Assembly (NCBI GenBank): GCA_016840025.1
Contig: JAEOTF010000134.1
Coordinates: 1 to 64,000, forward strand
Origin: Candidatus Hodarchaeota archaeon
GTDB lineage: Archaea; Asgardarchaeota; Heimdallarchaeia; Hodarchaeales; YT1-039
Reading direction: 5' to 3'
Length of the DNA: 64,000 nt
Part shown: in pieces, positions 16,176 to 23,240 of the stretch
Layout: each line of letters begins with the position of its first letter
Position numbering within the stretch: the stretch's first letter is position 1
Notes under the pieces: model-generated
What the model was told of the DNA's origin: nothing
Databases searched by the model: none
The model's input: the letters and a program-made list of their open reading frames with translations, nothing else
Translations under genes and position numbers: made by a program

Positions 16176-17318
16176 CTAACTAACACCGAATTGGTTATTC
16201 CAGTCCTCATATTTATCGAGTTCATCTGGAGCAACACTCGGTTTGACATTTCTGAGAGCATCTATAAAATCTTGGCGATTTACTAAACGGGGATTTACCG
16301 ATTTGTCCTGAAGGCGACCTTCAGCAGCAAGTTCTCTGATGGGATTCAACAGAGCATCACGGCAGAGAAGAGCAACATCAGCCCCACTATAGCCTGTTGT
16401 GAACTGAGCAAGTTCATCGAAATCCACATTCTCTATTTCCACTCCTTTTGTATGAATCCGTAACATTTCTAGTCGTGCTTCATATTCAGGGAGAGTAACA
16501 AACACCTTCCTTTCGAATCTTCTACGCATAGCGGCATCGATGGCCCAAGGTAGGTTGGTTGCACCCATAACTACAATGCGGTCATGTTTACCACTGCCTA
16601 CACCCTCAATCGCTTGCATCAGTTGGGTTTTTACCCGACGCATAGCTTCATTTTCGCCTTCCCCGCGAGCAGAAGTCAGTGAATCGACCTCATCGATAAA
16701 AACTATTGATGGTTGCTTTTCACGAGCTAAACCAAATAATTCCTTAACTAATTTTTCTGATTCACCTAGCCATTTACTTACCACTGAGGCAGCAGAAATT
16801 GAAAAAAAAGTGGCTTCAACCTCACTGGCTACAGCTTTGGCTAAAAATGTTTTCCCACAACCAGGGGGACCGAACATAAGGATACCGCGCCATGGACGGC
16901 GAGCTCCTGTAAAAAGCTCAGGACGGCTCATAGGCATGATAATAGCTTCAGTAAGGGCAGCTTTTGCCATTTCAAGGTTAGCTACATCATCCCATTCTAC
17001 ATCGGGTTTTTCTATCACTATTTCTTTTGCAACTTGTTGGCGGAGTTCGGTGTCACCTTCACCAGGAGCTCCTTCACCTTTTTTACCATCAACAACCTTG
17101 GTACTGCCTTGTTTGATTTCTTTAACCCTATAAATGTATGTCAAGGCTGTTTCGTAGTACTTTTTCTTCATAATAGGATCCTTTATGGTAGCCCACGCCT
17201 GGTTAAGTAGGTCGGCAGCTTTAATATAATAAGCGATGGCTTGTTTGGATTGACCCGCATTATCTAACCGTAAAGCAGTCTCTGCATTTTGTTTTGCGAG
17301 TTCTACATAACTAGACAC
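16176..17318 (-). CDS. Vps4 family AAA ATPase with MIT domain (CdvC-like)
   Basis: This ATPase disassembles ESCRT-III polymers. Counting from the upstream GTG 17327, the N-terminal MIT three-helix bundle covers residues 8-75 (AKQNAETALRLDNAGQSKQA). Walker A GPPGCGKT is at 153-160, the pore loop SKWLGES follows, and Walker B IVFIDE is at 208-213. Arginine fingers RRRF are at 268-271. The C-terminal helix PSVAPDELDKYEDW is the Vps4-specific ending. I prefer GTG 17318 as start because GGAG lies eight bases before it; GTG 17327 adds three residues. The MIT domain should bind the LxxL-type tails of the two Snf7 proteins encoded 2.4-3.8 kb away. It is first in an operon with vps25. Confidence 0.96.
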   Translation of the reverse strand: MSSYVELAKQNAETALRLDNAGQSKQAIAYYIKAADLLNQAWATIKDPIMKKKYYETALTYIYRVKEIKQGSTKVVDGKKGEGAPGEGDTELRQQVAKEIVIEKPDVEWDDVANLEMAKAALTEAIIMPMSRPELFTGARRPWRGILMFGPPGCGKTFLAKAVASEVEATFFSISAASVVSKWLGESEKLVKELFGLAREKQPSIVFIDEVDSLTSARGEGENEAMRRVKTQLMQAIEGVGSGKHDRIVVMGATNLPWAIDAAMRRRFERKVFVTLPEYEARLEMLRIHTKGVEIENVDFDELAQFTTGYSGADVALLCRDALLNPIRELAAEGRLQDKSVNPRLVNRQDFIDALRNVKPSVAPDELDKYEDWNNQFGVS

Positions 17319-17426
17319 CGGTAACACTCCATGGATGACTTTTTAATGAAATTAATATCTTTGTAGATATACAATAAAATATTTTTTACCAAATCTACAT
17401 AACTCTATGTAAATGCAGATTAAATT

Positions 17427-17579
17427 TTAGACTTTTACTTTTATTATATGAACTTTCCCTTCCTCTTCAATAAAGGCGAGAAAATCGCCTACTCCTAGTC
17501 CTAACTTCTTTCTTATTTCAGGAGGAATTGACACTTGATAATTTCGGGTAATTTTGCTAACCCCAATTGGAGAGCCCAT
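17427..17579 (-). CDS. AbrB/SpoVT-type DNA-binding protein, 50 aa
   Basis: This short frame encodes a single swapped-hairpin AbrB domain: MGSPIGVSKITRNYQVSIPP, EIRKKLGLGVGDFLAFIEE, GKVHIIKVKV. The pattern R-NYQVSIP-EIRKKLG--GD is the standard transition-state-regulator/antitoxin signature. Such proteins dimerise and bind DNA, either as stand-alone regulators or as antitoxins. No toxin gene is adjacent. It lies between vps4 (same strand, 99 bp further on) and the divergent RAMP operon, so it could regulate either. The ATG start is clear. Confidence 0.85.
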   Translation of the reverse strand: MGSPIGVSKITRNYQVSIPPEIRKKLGLGVGDFLAFIEEEGKVHIIKVKV

Positions 17580-17800
17580 TTCAATCACCAGCTATTTATA
17601 GTAAGGAAACTTTTATAACTATTTCTATTAATATTATTAAATTAATAGAAATATTAATCTTACTTAATATAGGAAATAACTGAAGTGAAAAGAAGTTAAG
17701 AAAGTTGGATTAAGAGAATTAATCAGAAAATGTGGAGAAAATCTGGGATTAAATAGAAACAAAACTTGATCAAATAAATGAGTCAAAAATAGAGGAAAGA

Positions 17801-17842
17801 GGTAAGCTGAGAGGCAAATCCGAGCTTACCAATTCCTTACCT
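17801..17842 (+). promoter_or_regulatory. Inverted repeat in the leader of the RAMP operon
   Basis: GGTAAGCT (17801-17808) pairs perfectly with AGCTTACC (17823-17830) around a 14-nt loop. The overlapping AGGTAAG (17800-17806) can instead pair with CTTACCT (17836-17842). These are two mutually exclusive stems just before the GAGGTG ribosome site and ATG 17858. It could be an RNA switch, an operator, or a binding hairpin for the Cas6-like product. Confidence 0.5.
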
Positions 17843-17857
17843 ATAGAGGTGTATATA

Positions 17858-18727
17858 ATGAGGAAAAAACCAAATAAAAAGGTATCTAGTCGTGTGAAAA
17901 TACTTCAGAATCCTCAAAAAATTCTGAAAGTCTTTTGTTATACCCCAATCGCAAAACCACTTAATGGTAGCTTACCTAGGAGCAATAATTCTCATTTTCT
18001 TAAGTTATATCCCGCGAGTTATAGCTATGGACGAGGAAAAGAGAAAAATACTGTTGAAACTCAAACGTATATGATTAAAGGTTTACGTGGATGTCTTCGA
18101 CATCAAGCTATGGAGACATGCAATGCAAAAGGCTTGGCTGTGTGTCATAGCACAGATAAAGAAATGTCAAAAGATGGAACCCCACTCTTACCCGAAGGGT
18201 TTCATTTACTTGGTAGTTGTAGAAAAAATGGTGGTTCCTGTATTCTTCATACAATTTTTGGTAGTAAAGGAAACGAAGGCAAAATCAGTGTTTTTGCTCA
18301 TCCTATTTCTGCAATTTCGCATAAAACCTATGAAATCAATATTAAAGTTCAAAATGTCCAAATTGCTACAGAAAATCGTTTGAATAAGACTTTTGGAGGT
18401 ATTTCTGCTCAAAATTTTGGAGAACGGTATTTCTCAGGGGCATTTGAGTTTGAGATAGATGTTAGTAGGTGCTCTTCTGAAGAGCTTGGGCTTTTGATAG
18501 AAGTAATAATTAGTCTTCAAAAGTTAGGCAGGGGCTATAATTCTGGATATGGTAGAATTAATGTGCGGAAATTTCAATTGTTAGAAAGATCAATTACCCG
18601 AAAATCCATTTGGGATGAAAATGACGCCTTTATAATTAAAGAACTAAATGTTGAGAAACCTTTGAAAGAAGAGGTTTTTTCTGCTCTTCAGGAGTGGGAA
18701 AGGTATGTATCTTCAATTGCAGGGTAA
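17858..18727 (+). CDS. RAMP-superfamily protein, Cas7/Csm3-like
   Basis: This 289-aa protein shows the Cas7-type RAMP plan. IKGLRGCLRHQAME (73-86) matches the SLKGALR helix of Csm3/Cmr proteins, and GSC...GGSC...IFGS (119-136) is like the C-x-C-xLFG segment. ENRLNKTFGG (172-181) resembles the TENRIDR region, and a C-terminal Gly-rich loop GYNSGYGRI (227-234) closes the ferredoxin fold. Such proteins form the RNA-binding backbone of type III/IV CRISPR effectors. Here there is no CRISPR array, cas10, cas1 or other cas gene. ATG 17858 has AGAGGTG seven bases upstream; GTG 17849 is the upstream alternative. The next gene overlaps its end by 23 bp, implying coupled translation. Confidence 0.75.
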   Translation: MRKKPNKKVSSRVKILQNPQKILKVFCYTPIAKPLNGSLPRSNNSHFLKLYPASYSYGRGKEKNTVETQTYMIKGLRGCLRHQAMETCNAKGLAVCHSTDKEMSKDGTPLLPEGFHLLGSCRKNGGSCILHTIFGSKGNEGKISVFAHPISAISHKTYEINIKVQNVQIATENRLNKTFGGISAQNFGERYFSGAFEFEIDVSRCSSEELGLLIEVIISLQKLGRGYNSGYGRINVRKFQLLERSITRKSIWDENDAFIIKELNVEKPLKEEVFSALQEWERYVSSIAG

Positions 18728-19535
18728 GTTTCTAACTCCTCTTATCACGAAAAGCACAAAATTTCATCTTAAAGGCTGTAAAGCGAGAATAAAAGCCCCT
18801 AAACGAAGATATATTAATAAAATTACCGTGGGGAAGCCCATGTTTCCATATAGTTTCATCGGTTATTTAGGAAAATTAGAATTAAGCTTCAAATGCCAAT
18901 CTAAACAGAAAGCAGAACGTAAATTATTGAAATTAGTTCAAATAGAAAATATTGGGAGGTTTGCAGGTGAAGGATTTGGAAAAGTAGAATGGCACTCAGG
19001 TTCAATTATAGATAATTATCCGCTGAACACAAAGAAAAAGTCCCCTAAAATTCGCATTCGGAAAGGATTACCCAGATTTTTACCCCAGCATGTTCAAAAT
19101 TTGTTGAAATATAGCTTATTACACGACTTTTTTCACACAAAGCAACATAGAAGCAAAATCTATGTTGAACCCAATATTCACGACAACCAGCTTATAGAAT
19201 TACTGAGACAACATCATGAGAAAACCGAGAATGAAGTAATTAAGCAATTTCAACGATATAACCGAATTTCAGCCATTATAACGAGAAAAATCTATTCTCC
19301 AAGAACAAATAGGTATAATTGGGGCTCAACAAAAAATATTGATTTTCAAGCTCTAGGAGATAAAATTAAGGTGGTGACAAACAACATTTGGGGATTATAT
19401 CGCTTTATTTACGAATCCAAAGAACTTGCTTCATTAAACGAGAGTTTAACACATGGTCACACGTCATTAAGGCAACATTTATTGCTAATGGCAAATTTAA
19501 TAGTGCACGACTTCAAAAACGGAACATTGAAGTAA
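18705..19535 (+). CDS. RAMP-superfamily protein, Cas6-like N-terminus with unknown C-terminal domain
   Basis: Residues 1-97 look like the second half of a Cas6/RAMP fold: strands MYLQLQGKFLTPL and GYLGKLELSFK, then the Gly-rich loop IGRFAGEGFGKVEW (83-96). Residues about 115-276 form a basic, histidine-rich domain I do not recognise (LPRFLPQHVQ, LLHDFFHTKQHRSK, HGHTSLRQHLLLM). It contains R/H pairs that could be catalytic but no signature I can name. The start overlaps the Cas7-like gene by 23 bp. Cas6 proteins cut hairpin RNA, and a strong hairpin cluster begins at this gene's stop codon. The RAMP call is moderate; nuclease activity is inferred. Confidence 0.65.
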   Translation: MYLQLQGKFLTPLITKSTKFHLKGCKARIKAPKRRYINKITVGKPMFPYSFIGYLGKLELSFKCQSKQKAERKLLKLVQIENIGRFAGEGFGKVEWHSGSIIDNYPLNTKKKSPKIRIRKGLPRFLPQHVQNLLKYSLLHDFFHTKQHRSKIYVEPNIHDNQLIELLRQHHEKTENEVIKQFQRYNRISAIITRKIYSPRTNRYNWGSTKNIDFQALGDKIKVVTNNIWGLYRFIYESKELASLNESLTHGHTSLRQHLLLMANLIVHDFKNGTLK

Positions 19536-19670
19536 GTTGCACATAAAAAGCGACTTGAATACCGTTTTCTATCTAGATGTGACGAGAAAGCGTTGATAGA
19601 TAGAAGCAGAGGCTCAAGCGTTAAAGCTCTATTCATCTAAAGCCTTTAAGGTGAAGGATAGGAGCAACTT
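19534..19670 (+). ncRNA. Candidate structured RNA after the RAMP operon
   Basis: About 137 nt are closed by AAGTTGC (19534-19540) and GCAACTT (19664-19670). Inside is a perfect 9-bp stem TTCTATCTA (19567-19575)/TAGATAGAA (19597-19605), capped by ACG-AGAAAG-CGT. A second small hairpin (AGA-GCT/AGC-TCT, about 19608-19630) and a CCTTTAAGG palindrome follow. It is not a tRNA (no T-arm). The pairing is visible; transcription and function are inference. Confidence 0.5.
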
Positions 19671-19766
19671 TAAGAAAAATAAACCGAACACTATTTCACA
19701 AACCTATTTATGTTAGTATTATATTAGAAGAATAAAGTTAGTATTCAAGATGGATGGTTTTTTTGC

Positions 19767-20375
19767 ATGGGCTTCTTTGGCTGGCTTAAACCCAAACCTA
19801 ATCTCAGAGATTGGGTCGTAAGATTTAGACTTGTAGATAAAAAATTGCAAAGACAACGTCAGAAGCTTGTTCGGGACGAAAAAAAGGCCCGAAAAGAGAT
19901 AGAGCGAGCTATGAAAAATGGAGACCGTGATACTGCCAAACTTTTTGCAACAGACCTCGTGCGATCACGTAGAATGGCATTAGGATGTCAGAAACTATCT
20001 GGTCAGGTCAAAGGAATTATGTTCAAATTGGAACATGCAGATGCTATGCAAACAGTCGCCAAGGATATGGCTGGGCTTGTAATGGCAATGCGAGGGATAA
20101 ACCAAACTCTCAGTCTGCCTGAATTAGATCAAGTAATGATGGCGATGGAAGGGGAAATGGAAAAATTTGGTATTGCTATGGAAGGACTGGATGAGGGCTT
20201 TGATATGATACAAACAGAGGTGGGGGATGACGAGGAAGTGAATGCAATTCTAGATGAAGTTGCTACTGGGATTGTTGAGGGCCCAGCAGGAATCGGAGCA
20301 CTCCCAGCTCCCGCGATTGGTAATCCCGAACTTCAGAAAGAATTAGAGAAGTTGAAAAAAGGAGAAAAAGGATAG
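19767..20375 (+). CDS. ESCRT-III Snf7-family protein, Vps2/Vps24/Vps46 class
   Basis: This 202-aa, mostly helical protein begins GFFGWLKPKPNLRDWVVRFR, with a basic helix-1 hairpin (residues 15-75, KLVRDEKKARKEIERAMKNGDRD). The long middle helices include MQTVAKDMAGLVMAMRGIN and MMAMEGEMEKFG, followed by an acidic linker. The last residues (PELQKELEKLKKG) fit the MIM1 pattern LxxxLxxLK that binds the MIT domain of Vps4. It should assemble membrane-bound filaments that constrict necks. It is convergent with the other Snf7 gene (45 bp between stops). The start was chosen at ATG 19767, with no upstream ribosome site visible. Confidence 0.9.
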   Translation: MGFFGWLKPKPNLRDWVVRFRLVDKKLQRQRQKLVRDEKKARKEIERAMKNGDRDTAKLFATDLVRSRRMALGCQKLSGQVKGIMFKLEHADAMQTVAKDMAGLVMAMRGINQTLSLPELDQVMMAMEGEMEKFGIAMEGLDEGFDMIQTEVGDDEEVNAILDEVATGIVEGPAGIGALPAPAIGNPELQKELEKLKKGEKG

Positions 20376-20420
20376 TAGTTATTAAGCTGGAAAAATCATA
20401 AAAGCGAATGAGAATTACGA

Positions 20421-21095
20421 TTACCCACCCAGCTCTTTTTCCAGTTGTTTTTTCATTTTTGCGATCTCGTCTTCGAGTTCATCGGATTTTGATGACGTTT
20501 TTTCCTCTGCTACAGGTGTTGATTTCGAGGAAACTGGTGTTGTCACAGGTGATGCGGGGGTAGCAGTGCTAGTTGCTGCCTCGACTTCTGCTTCTAAGGC
20601 AGCAAGCTCATCATCAAGTGCCTCCCATTCATCCTCTAACCCAATATCTGTAAGGGAAGAATCTGTTAAACTTTCTTCAACCATACTCGCTCGTTCCATA
20701 CTCTCTTCCAAAGAAACCATCGTTCTTTCAGTAATTTCGGGGCTAGCTTCGGCTAATGAGGCTTGAATAGTGACATCCGCTTGTTGTAGAACTTTCGTTA
20801 GTGCTACATTATCTTCCGTCGATCGAATCGTATCGACAACTTTACGTAAATTAGCAATTTTTCCATGTGTGCTATTAAGTTGCTGTATATACATTTTTTT
20901 TCGTTTAAGAGCCTCTCTGGCACCTATACGATTTCCTTCACGCACTAATTGAGCAGCAAGATCTTTTTGTTCATTAGATAAAGTTTTCAAAGCCCTAGTT
21001 TTTATAGTATATTGATTAATGAGTTTTCTCAGCTGGGCTACTGTCTCTGTTGATCTTTTGGGTCTCTTACCGCGAATCCATCCTAGTGGGGGCAA
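20421..21095 (-). CDS. ESCRT-III Snf7-family protein, Vps20/Vps32/Vps60 class
   Basis: This 224-aa protein has the Snf7/CHMP4 core: basic helices with IGAREALKRKKMYIQQLNSTHGKI (about 57-80) and ALTKVLQQADVTIQ (about 98-111). An acidic helix (LEDEWEALDDELAALEAEVE) and a Ser/Thr/Pro linker follow. The C-terminal helix DELEDEIAKMKKQLEKELGG is a likely MIT-interacting or ESCRT-II-contact motif. The start is TTG with GGAG eight bases upstream. It follows vps22 in the same direction by 51 bp, so ESCRT-II and ESCRT-III subunits share an operon. Having one protein of each Snf7 class matches the two-class ESCRT-III described for Asgard archaea. Confidence 0.9.
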   Translation of the reverse strand: MPPLGWIRGKRPKRSTETVAQLRKLINQYTIKTRALKTLSNEQKDLAAQLVREGNRIGAREALKRKKMYIQQLNSTHGKIANLRKVVDTIRSTEDNVALTKVLQQADVTIQASLAEASPEITERTMVSLEESMERASMVEESLTDSSLTDIGLEDEWEALDDELAALEAEVEAATSTATPASPVTTPVSSKSTPVAEEKTSSKSDELEDEIAKMKKQLEKELGG

Positions 21096-21163
21096 CTTCT
21101 TTCACTCCAATCTGACTATATCTCAATTCACTTATTTATATTATATTGTTTGCAGAAGAAAAA

Positions 21164-21847
21164 TCATAATCCATAGAAATAATATCTTACTCCATCTAGA
21201 TCTTTTTGTTCTTGAGCAATTTTCTTCTTGGTTAAGTGTTCAAACACTCTTTTAGCCCGATTAGGAGGCCACTGTAATTCGATAAGGGCTTGATCTAATG
21301 TAAGTTCGCCACGGTTACGTTGTGCTAGTTGCATGAGTTCTACTGTATCGTCACTAAGTTCGATATCCACAAATTCCACGATTCGCATTCCCGATTTAAG
21401 TTCACGTACCCCTACAATGAGTTTTTGTTTTTTGAGAACGTCCACGGCCTTAATAATATCAGAAGGTGCAAAAATAAGTCCCTCATATTTGCGATTAAGA
21501 CGTGTGAGCAACTCTGCAAAACTCATCACTCCACCATTTTCACTCATCAAACTTCGCCCTAAGTCTAAAACCTGCATTGCGATTTGTTCTTGAGTCATTT
21601 TTCCACGGTCGAAAACACCTAATTGTGGAGGAAGGCCCAGTTCACGACGAACATCCATCAAACGTTTACCTACGTCGGGGTTTTCCTTTATATCGCGACC
21701 ATGCTTCTTTTCTAGTTTTTCCAGTTGTTTATGAAGATCCTTAATGTGGGTTATCATATCTTCCAATTCAGAAATGGCCATTTGTGCACCTTTGACTCGC
21801 ATAGCAGCCTCTTTCTGGATCTGCTCTTCAATGCGCCTTAACCCCAT
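21164..21847 (-). CDS. ESCRT-II subunit Vps22/EAP30 (SNF8)-like
   Basis: This 227-aa protein parallels human SNF8. An N-terminal helix is followed by a coiled coil (ISELEDMITHIKDLHKQLEKLEKKH). The stretch IKENPDVGKRLMDVRRELG matches IRKNPEFRVQFQDMCATIG. The first winged helix has NGGVMSFAELLTRLN, APSDIIKAVDVLKK and SGMRIVEFVDIELSDD. The second winged helix is VELMQLAQRNRGELTLDQALIELQW, with RAKRVFEHLTKK matching RARQVLEHLLKEG. With the Vps25-like protein it would form the ESCRT-II core. ATG 21847 has GGTGA six bases upstream; ATG 21859 adds four residues. Confidence 0.9.
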   Translation of the reverse strand: MGLRRIEEQIQKEAAMRVKGAQMAISELEDMITHIKDLHKQLEKLEKKHGRDIKENPDVGKRLMDVRRELGLPPQLGVFDRGKMTQEQIAMQVLDLGRSLMSENGGVMSFAELLTRLNRKYEGLIFAPSDIIKAVDVLKKQKLIVGVRELKSGMRIVEFVDIELSDDTVELMQLAQRNRGELTLDQALIELQWPPNRAKRVFEHLTKKKIAQEQKDLDGVRYYFYGL

Positions 21848-21859
21848 TATATTCACCAT

Positions 21860-22265
21860 TAATGTTATTCCTAATTGCTAGGTTAAAAAACTCTGCTAAA
21901 TACTATCATTAATTGGTCAATTTTTTGCATTTTTATGGAGGATAAACAAGAAAATTTACCTTGGATTCGTTAAGCCTTTCAATCAATAAATTTGTTTTCA
22001 TTCAGAGAATTAAAGACTAAACAAATAGGGATTTATGGAGTATTCCCGAGAACTTTAACAATTTTCTCAGTAATTTTATAAAATTAATTTATAACGGGTC
22101 GTAAACTTATTAGGCCGATTTTTGGGATTTAATCGGATGACATGCTTAATTAATAAATTAAATACGTCCTAGATTAACTTTTCATTAACTTTTTTGAGGA
22201 GGATTTGGAGAGGAACAAAAATAAGGGCATGAAATGAAAAAGCCGCTTAAAGGAGTATATAGTCA
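21860..22265. other. A/T-rich divergent spacer before ribosomal protein S26e
   Basis: These 406 bp hold divergent promoters for the vps22 operon and S26e. TTTATAA-like elements lie at about 22077-22094, and CCGATT-N10-AATCGG (22115-22136) forms a hairpin. GAGGAGGATTTGGAGAGG (about 22196) resembles a ribosome site but precedes no long frame. No gene is seen. Confidence 0.4.
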
Positions 22266-22538
22266 TTGACAAAGAAACGCAAGTCGGGTGGCCGAAGCAA
22301 AGGCGGTAAGGGACGTTCAGGCTTTGTACATTGTTCTAGTTGCGGAAAAAGAGTTCCTCGTGATAAAGCAAAAAGGAAAACTAGTTATGCATCTTTCGTC
22401 GATCCCATGATGGCCAGAGAGCTTAGAAAATCTGGAACACAAATAGCAAGGCCGACCACTATCCGATATTATTGTGTAAATTGTGCTGTGCATCGTGGAG
22501 TTTCGCGTATCCGATCTAAAAAGGACCGTAGAAAGTAA
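22266..22538 (+). CDS. rps26e: Ribosomal protein S26e
   Basis: This 90-aa basic small-subunit protein is the S26e type shared by eukaryotes and some archaea. It has a zinc finger CSSCGKRVPRDKAK ... YYCVNCAVHRG, followed by a basic tail SRIRSKKDRRK. It contacts mRNA at the exit channel of the ribosome. The start is TTG 22266, preceded by AAGGAG at eight bases. It is a single-gene unit between the vps22 operon and a PadR regulator. Among archaea S26e has a patchy distribution, which fits an Asgard or other TACK-related host. Confidence 0.94.
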   Translation: MTKKRKSGGRSKGGKGRSGFVHCSSCGKRVPRDKAKRKTSYASFVDPMMARELRKSGTQIARPTTIRYYCVNCAVHRGVSRIRSKKDRRK

Positions 22539-22626
22539 AAAGCATGAACTTTTTCAATTCTTTTCTTCAAAGCTGTGTAGTTACTCTTGATGAAGATATA
22601 TAAAAGAAAAAGGAGTAACCAAAAGT

Positions 22627-23034
22627 ATGAATGATGATATAGCCTTTAATAATTCTCAAGAAGCCAGCGATTCACCTGCTCTCAAACGACTTCGGCGTCA
22701 AATGACTAAACAAGTTCTTTGGCTATATTTGCTCTCATTATTAAATTTAGAAGGTGAAAAGTACGGCTATGAGCTTCGTTCGGCCATCCAGGAACGCTTT
22801 GGCTTTGAACCAGCAACAGTAACAGCTTATGTCGTTCTTTATAAACTTGAACGAGAAAAGCTTGTTACTTCCACGTCTCGTAAGAGCCCACGGGGAAGGC
22901 CTGACCGAAAATACTATAAGATTACAGAAAAAGGAGAAAAAACCCTAAAAATTGCAGAAAAGTTTTTTCAAAACACATTTTCCGCGCTTTTTCAATACCC
23001 GAGCCATAATCATGATGAGATAGCGACATCGTAG
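22627..23034 (+). CDS. PadR-family transcriptional regulator
   Basis: This 135-aa winged-helix protein has the PadR signature: WLYLLSLLNLEGEKYGYEL (helix 1 and turn), FEPATVTAYVVLYKLEREKLV (recognition helix), GRPDRKYYKITEKGEKTL (wing) and a C-terminal dimerisation helix. Such proteins usually respond to small molecules and repress neighbouring genes. No transport or efflux gene is adjacent; an IS element follows 206 bp downstream. AAGGAG lies a few bases before ATG 22627. The ligand and targets are unknown. Confidence 0.88.
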   Translation: MNDDIAFNNSQEASDSPALKRLRRQMTKQVLWLYLLSLLNLEGEKYGYELRSAIQERFGFEPATVTAYVVLYKLEREKLVTSTSRKSPRGRPDRKYYKITEKGEKTLKIAEKFFQNTFSALFQYPSHNHDEIATS

Positions 23035-23235
23035 CCTCTTTCCCTGGTTTGCGTTCTGAAAATTGAATTTCTACCGTTTCGGTCTTTATGCTGGTTCTAT
23101 ATTATGAAGTTCACCTATTTCAGTCGCTGTTCTACCTTTCTCTCCTCTTTTTACAGTAAATCAGGGTTTGAAAGCGCGAGTCCATTGTCGAGTGTCCTGA
23201 AATCCAGCGATATCCCCGTAGTGGAATCCTCTTCT

Positions 23236-23240
23236 ATTTA
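23236..23240. repeat. Target-site duplication, left copy
   Basis: ATTTA directly abuts the left inverted repeat of the IS; the identical right copy is 24521-24525. Confidence 0.85.

Noticed and set aside
17580..19766. CRISPR array near the RAMP genes
   Set aside because: I found no regularly spaced direct repeats; only inverted repeats and single hairpins are present.
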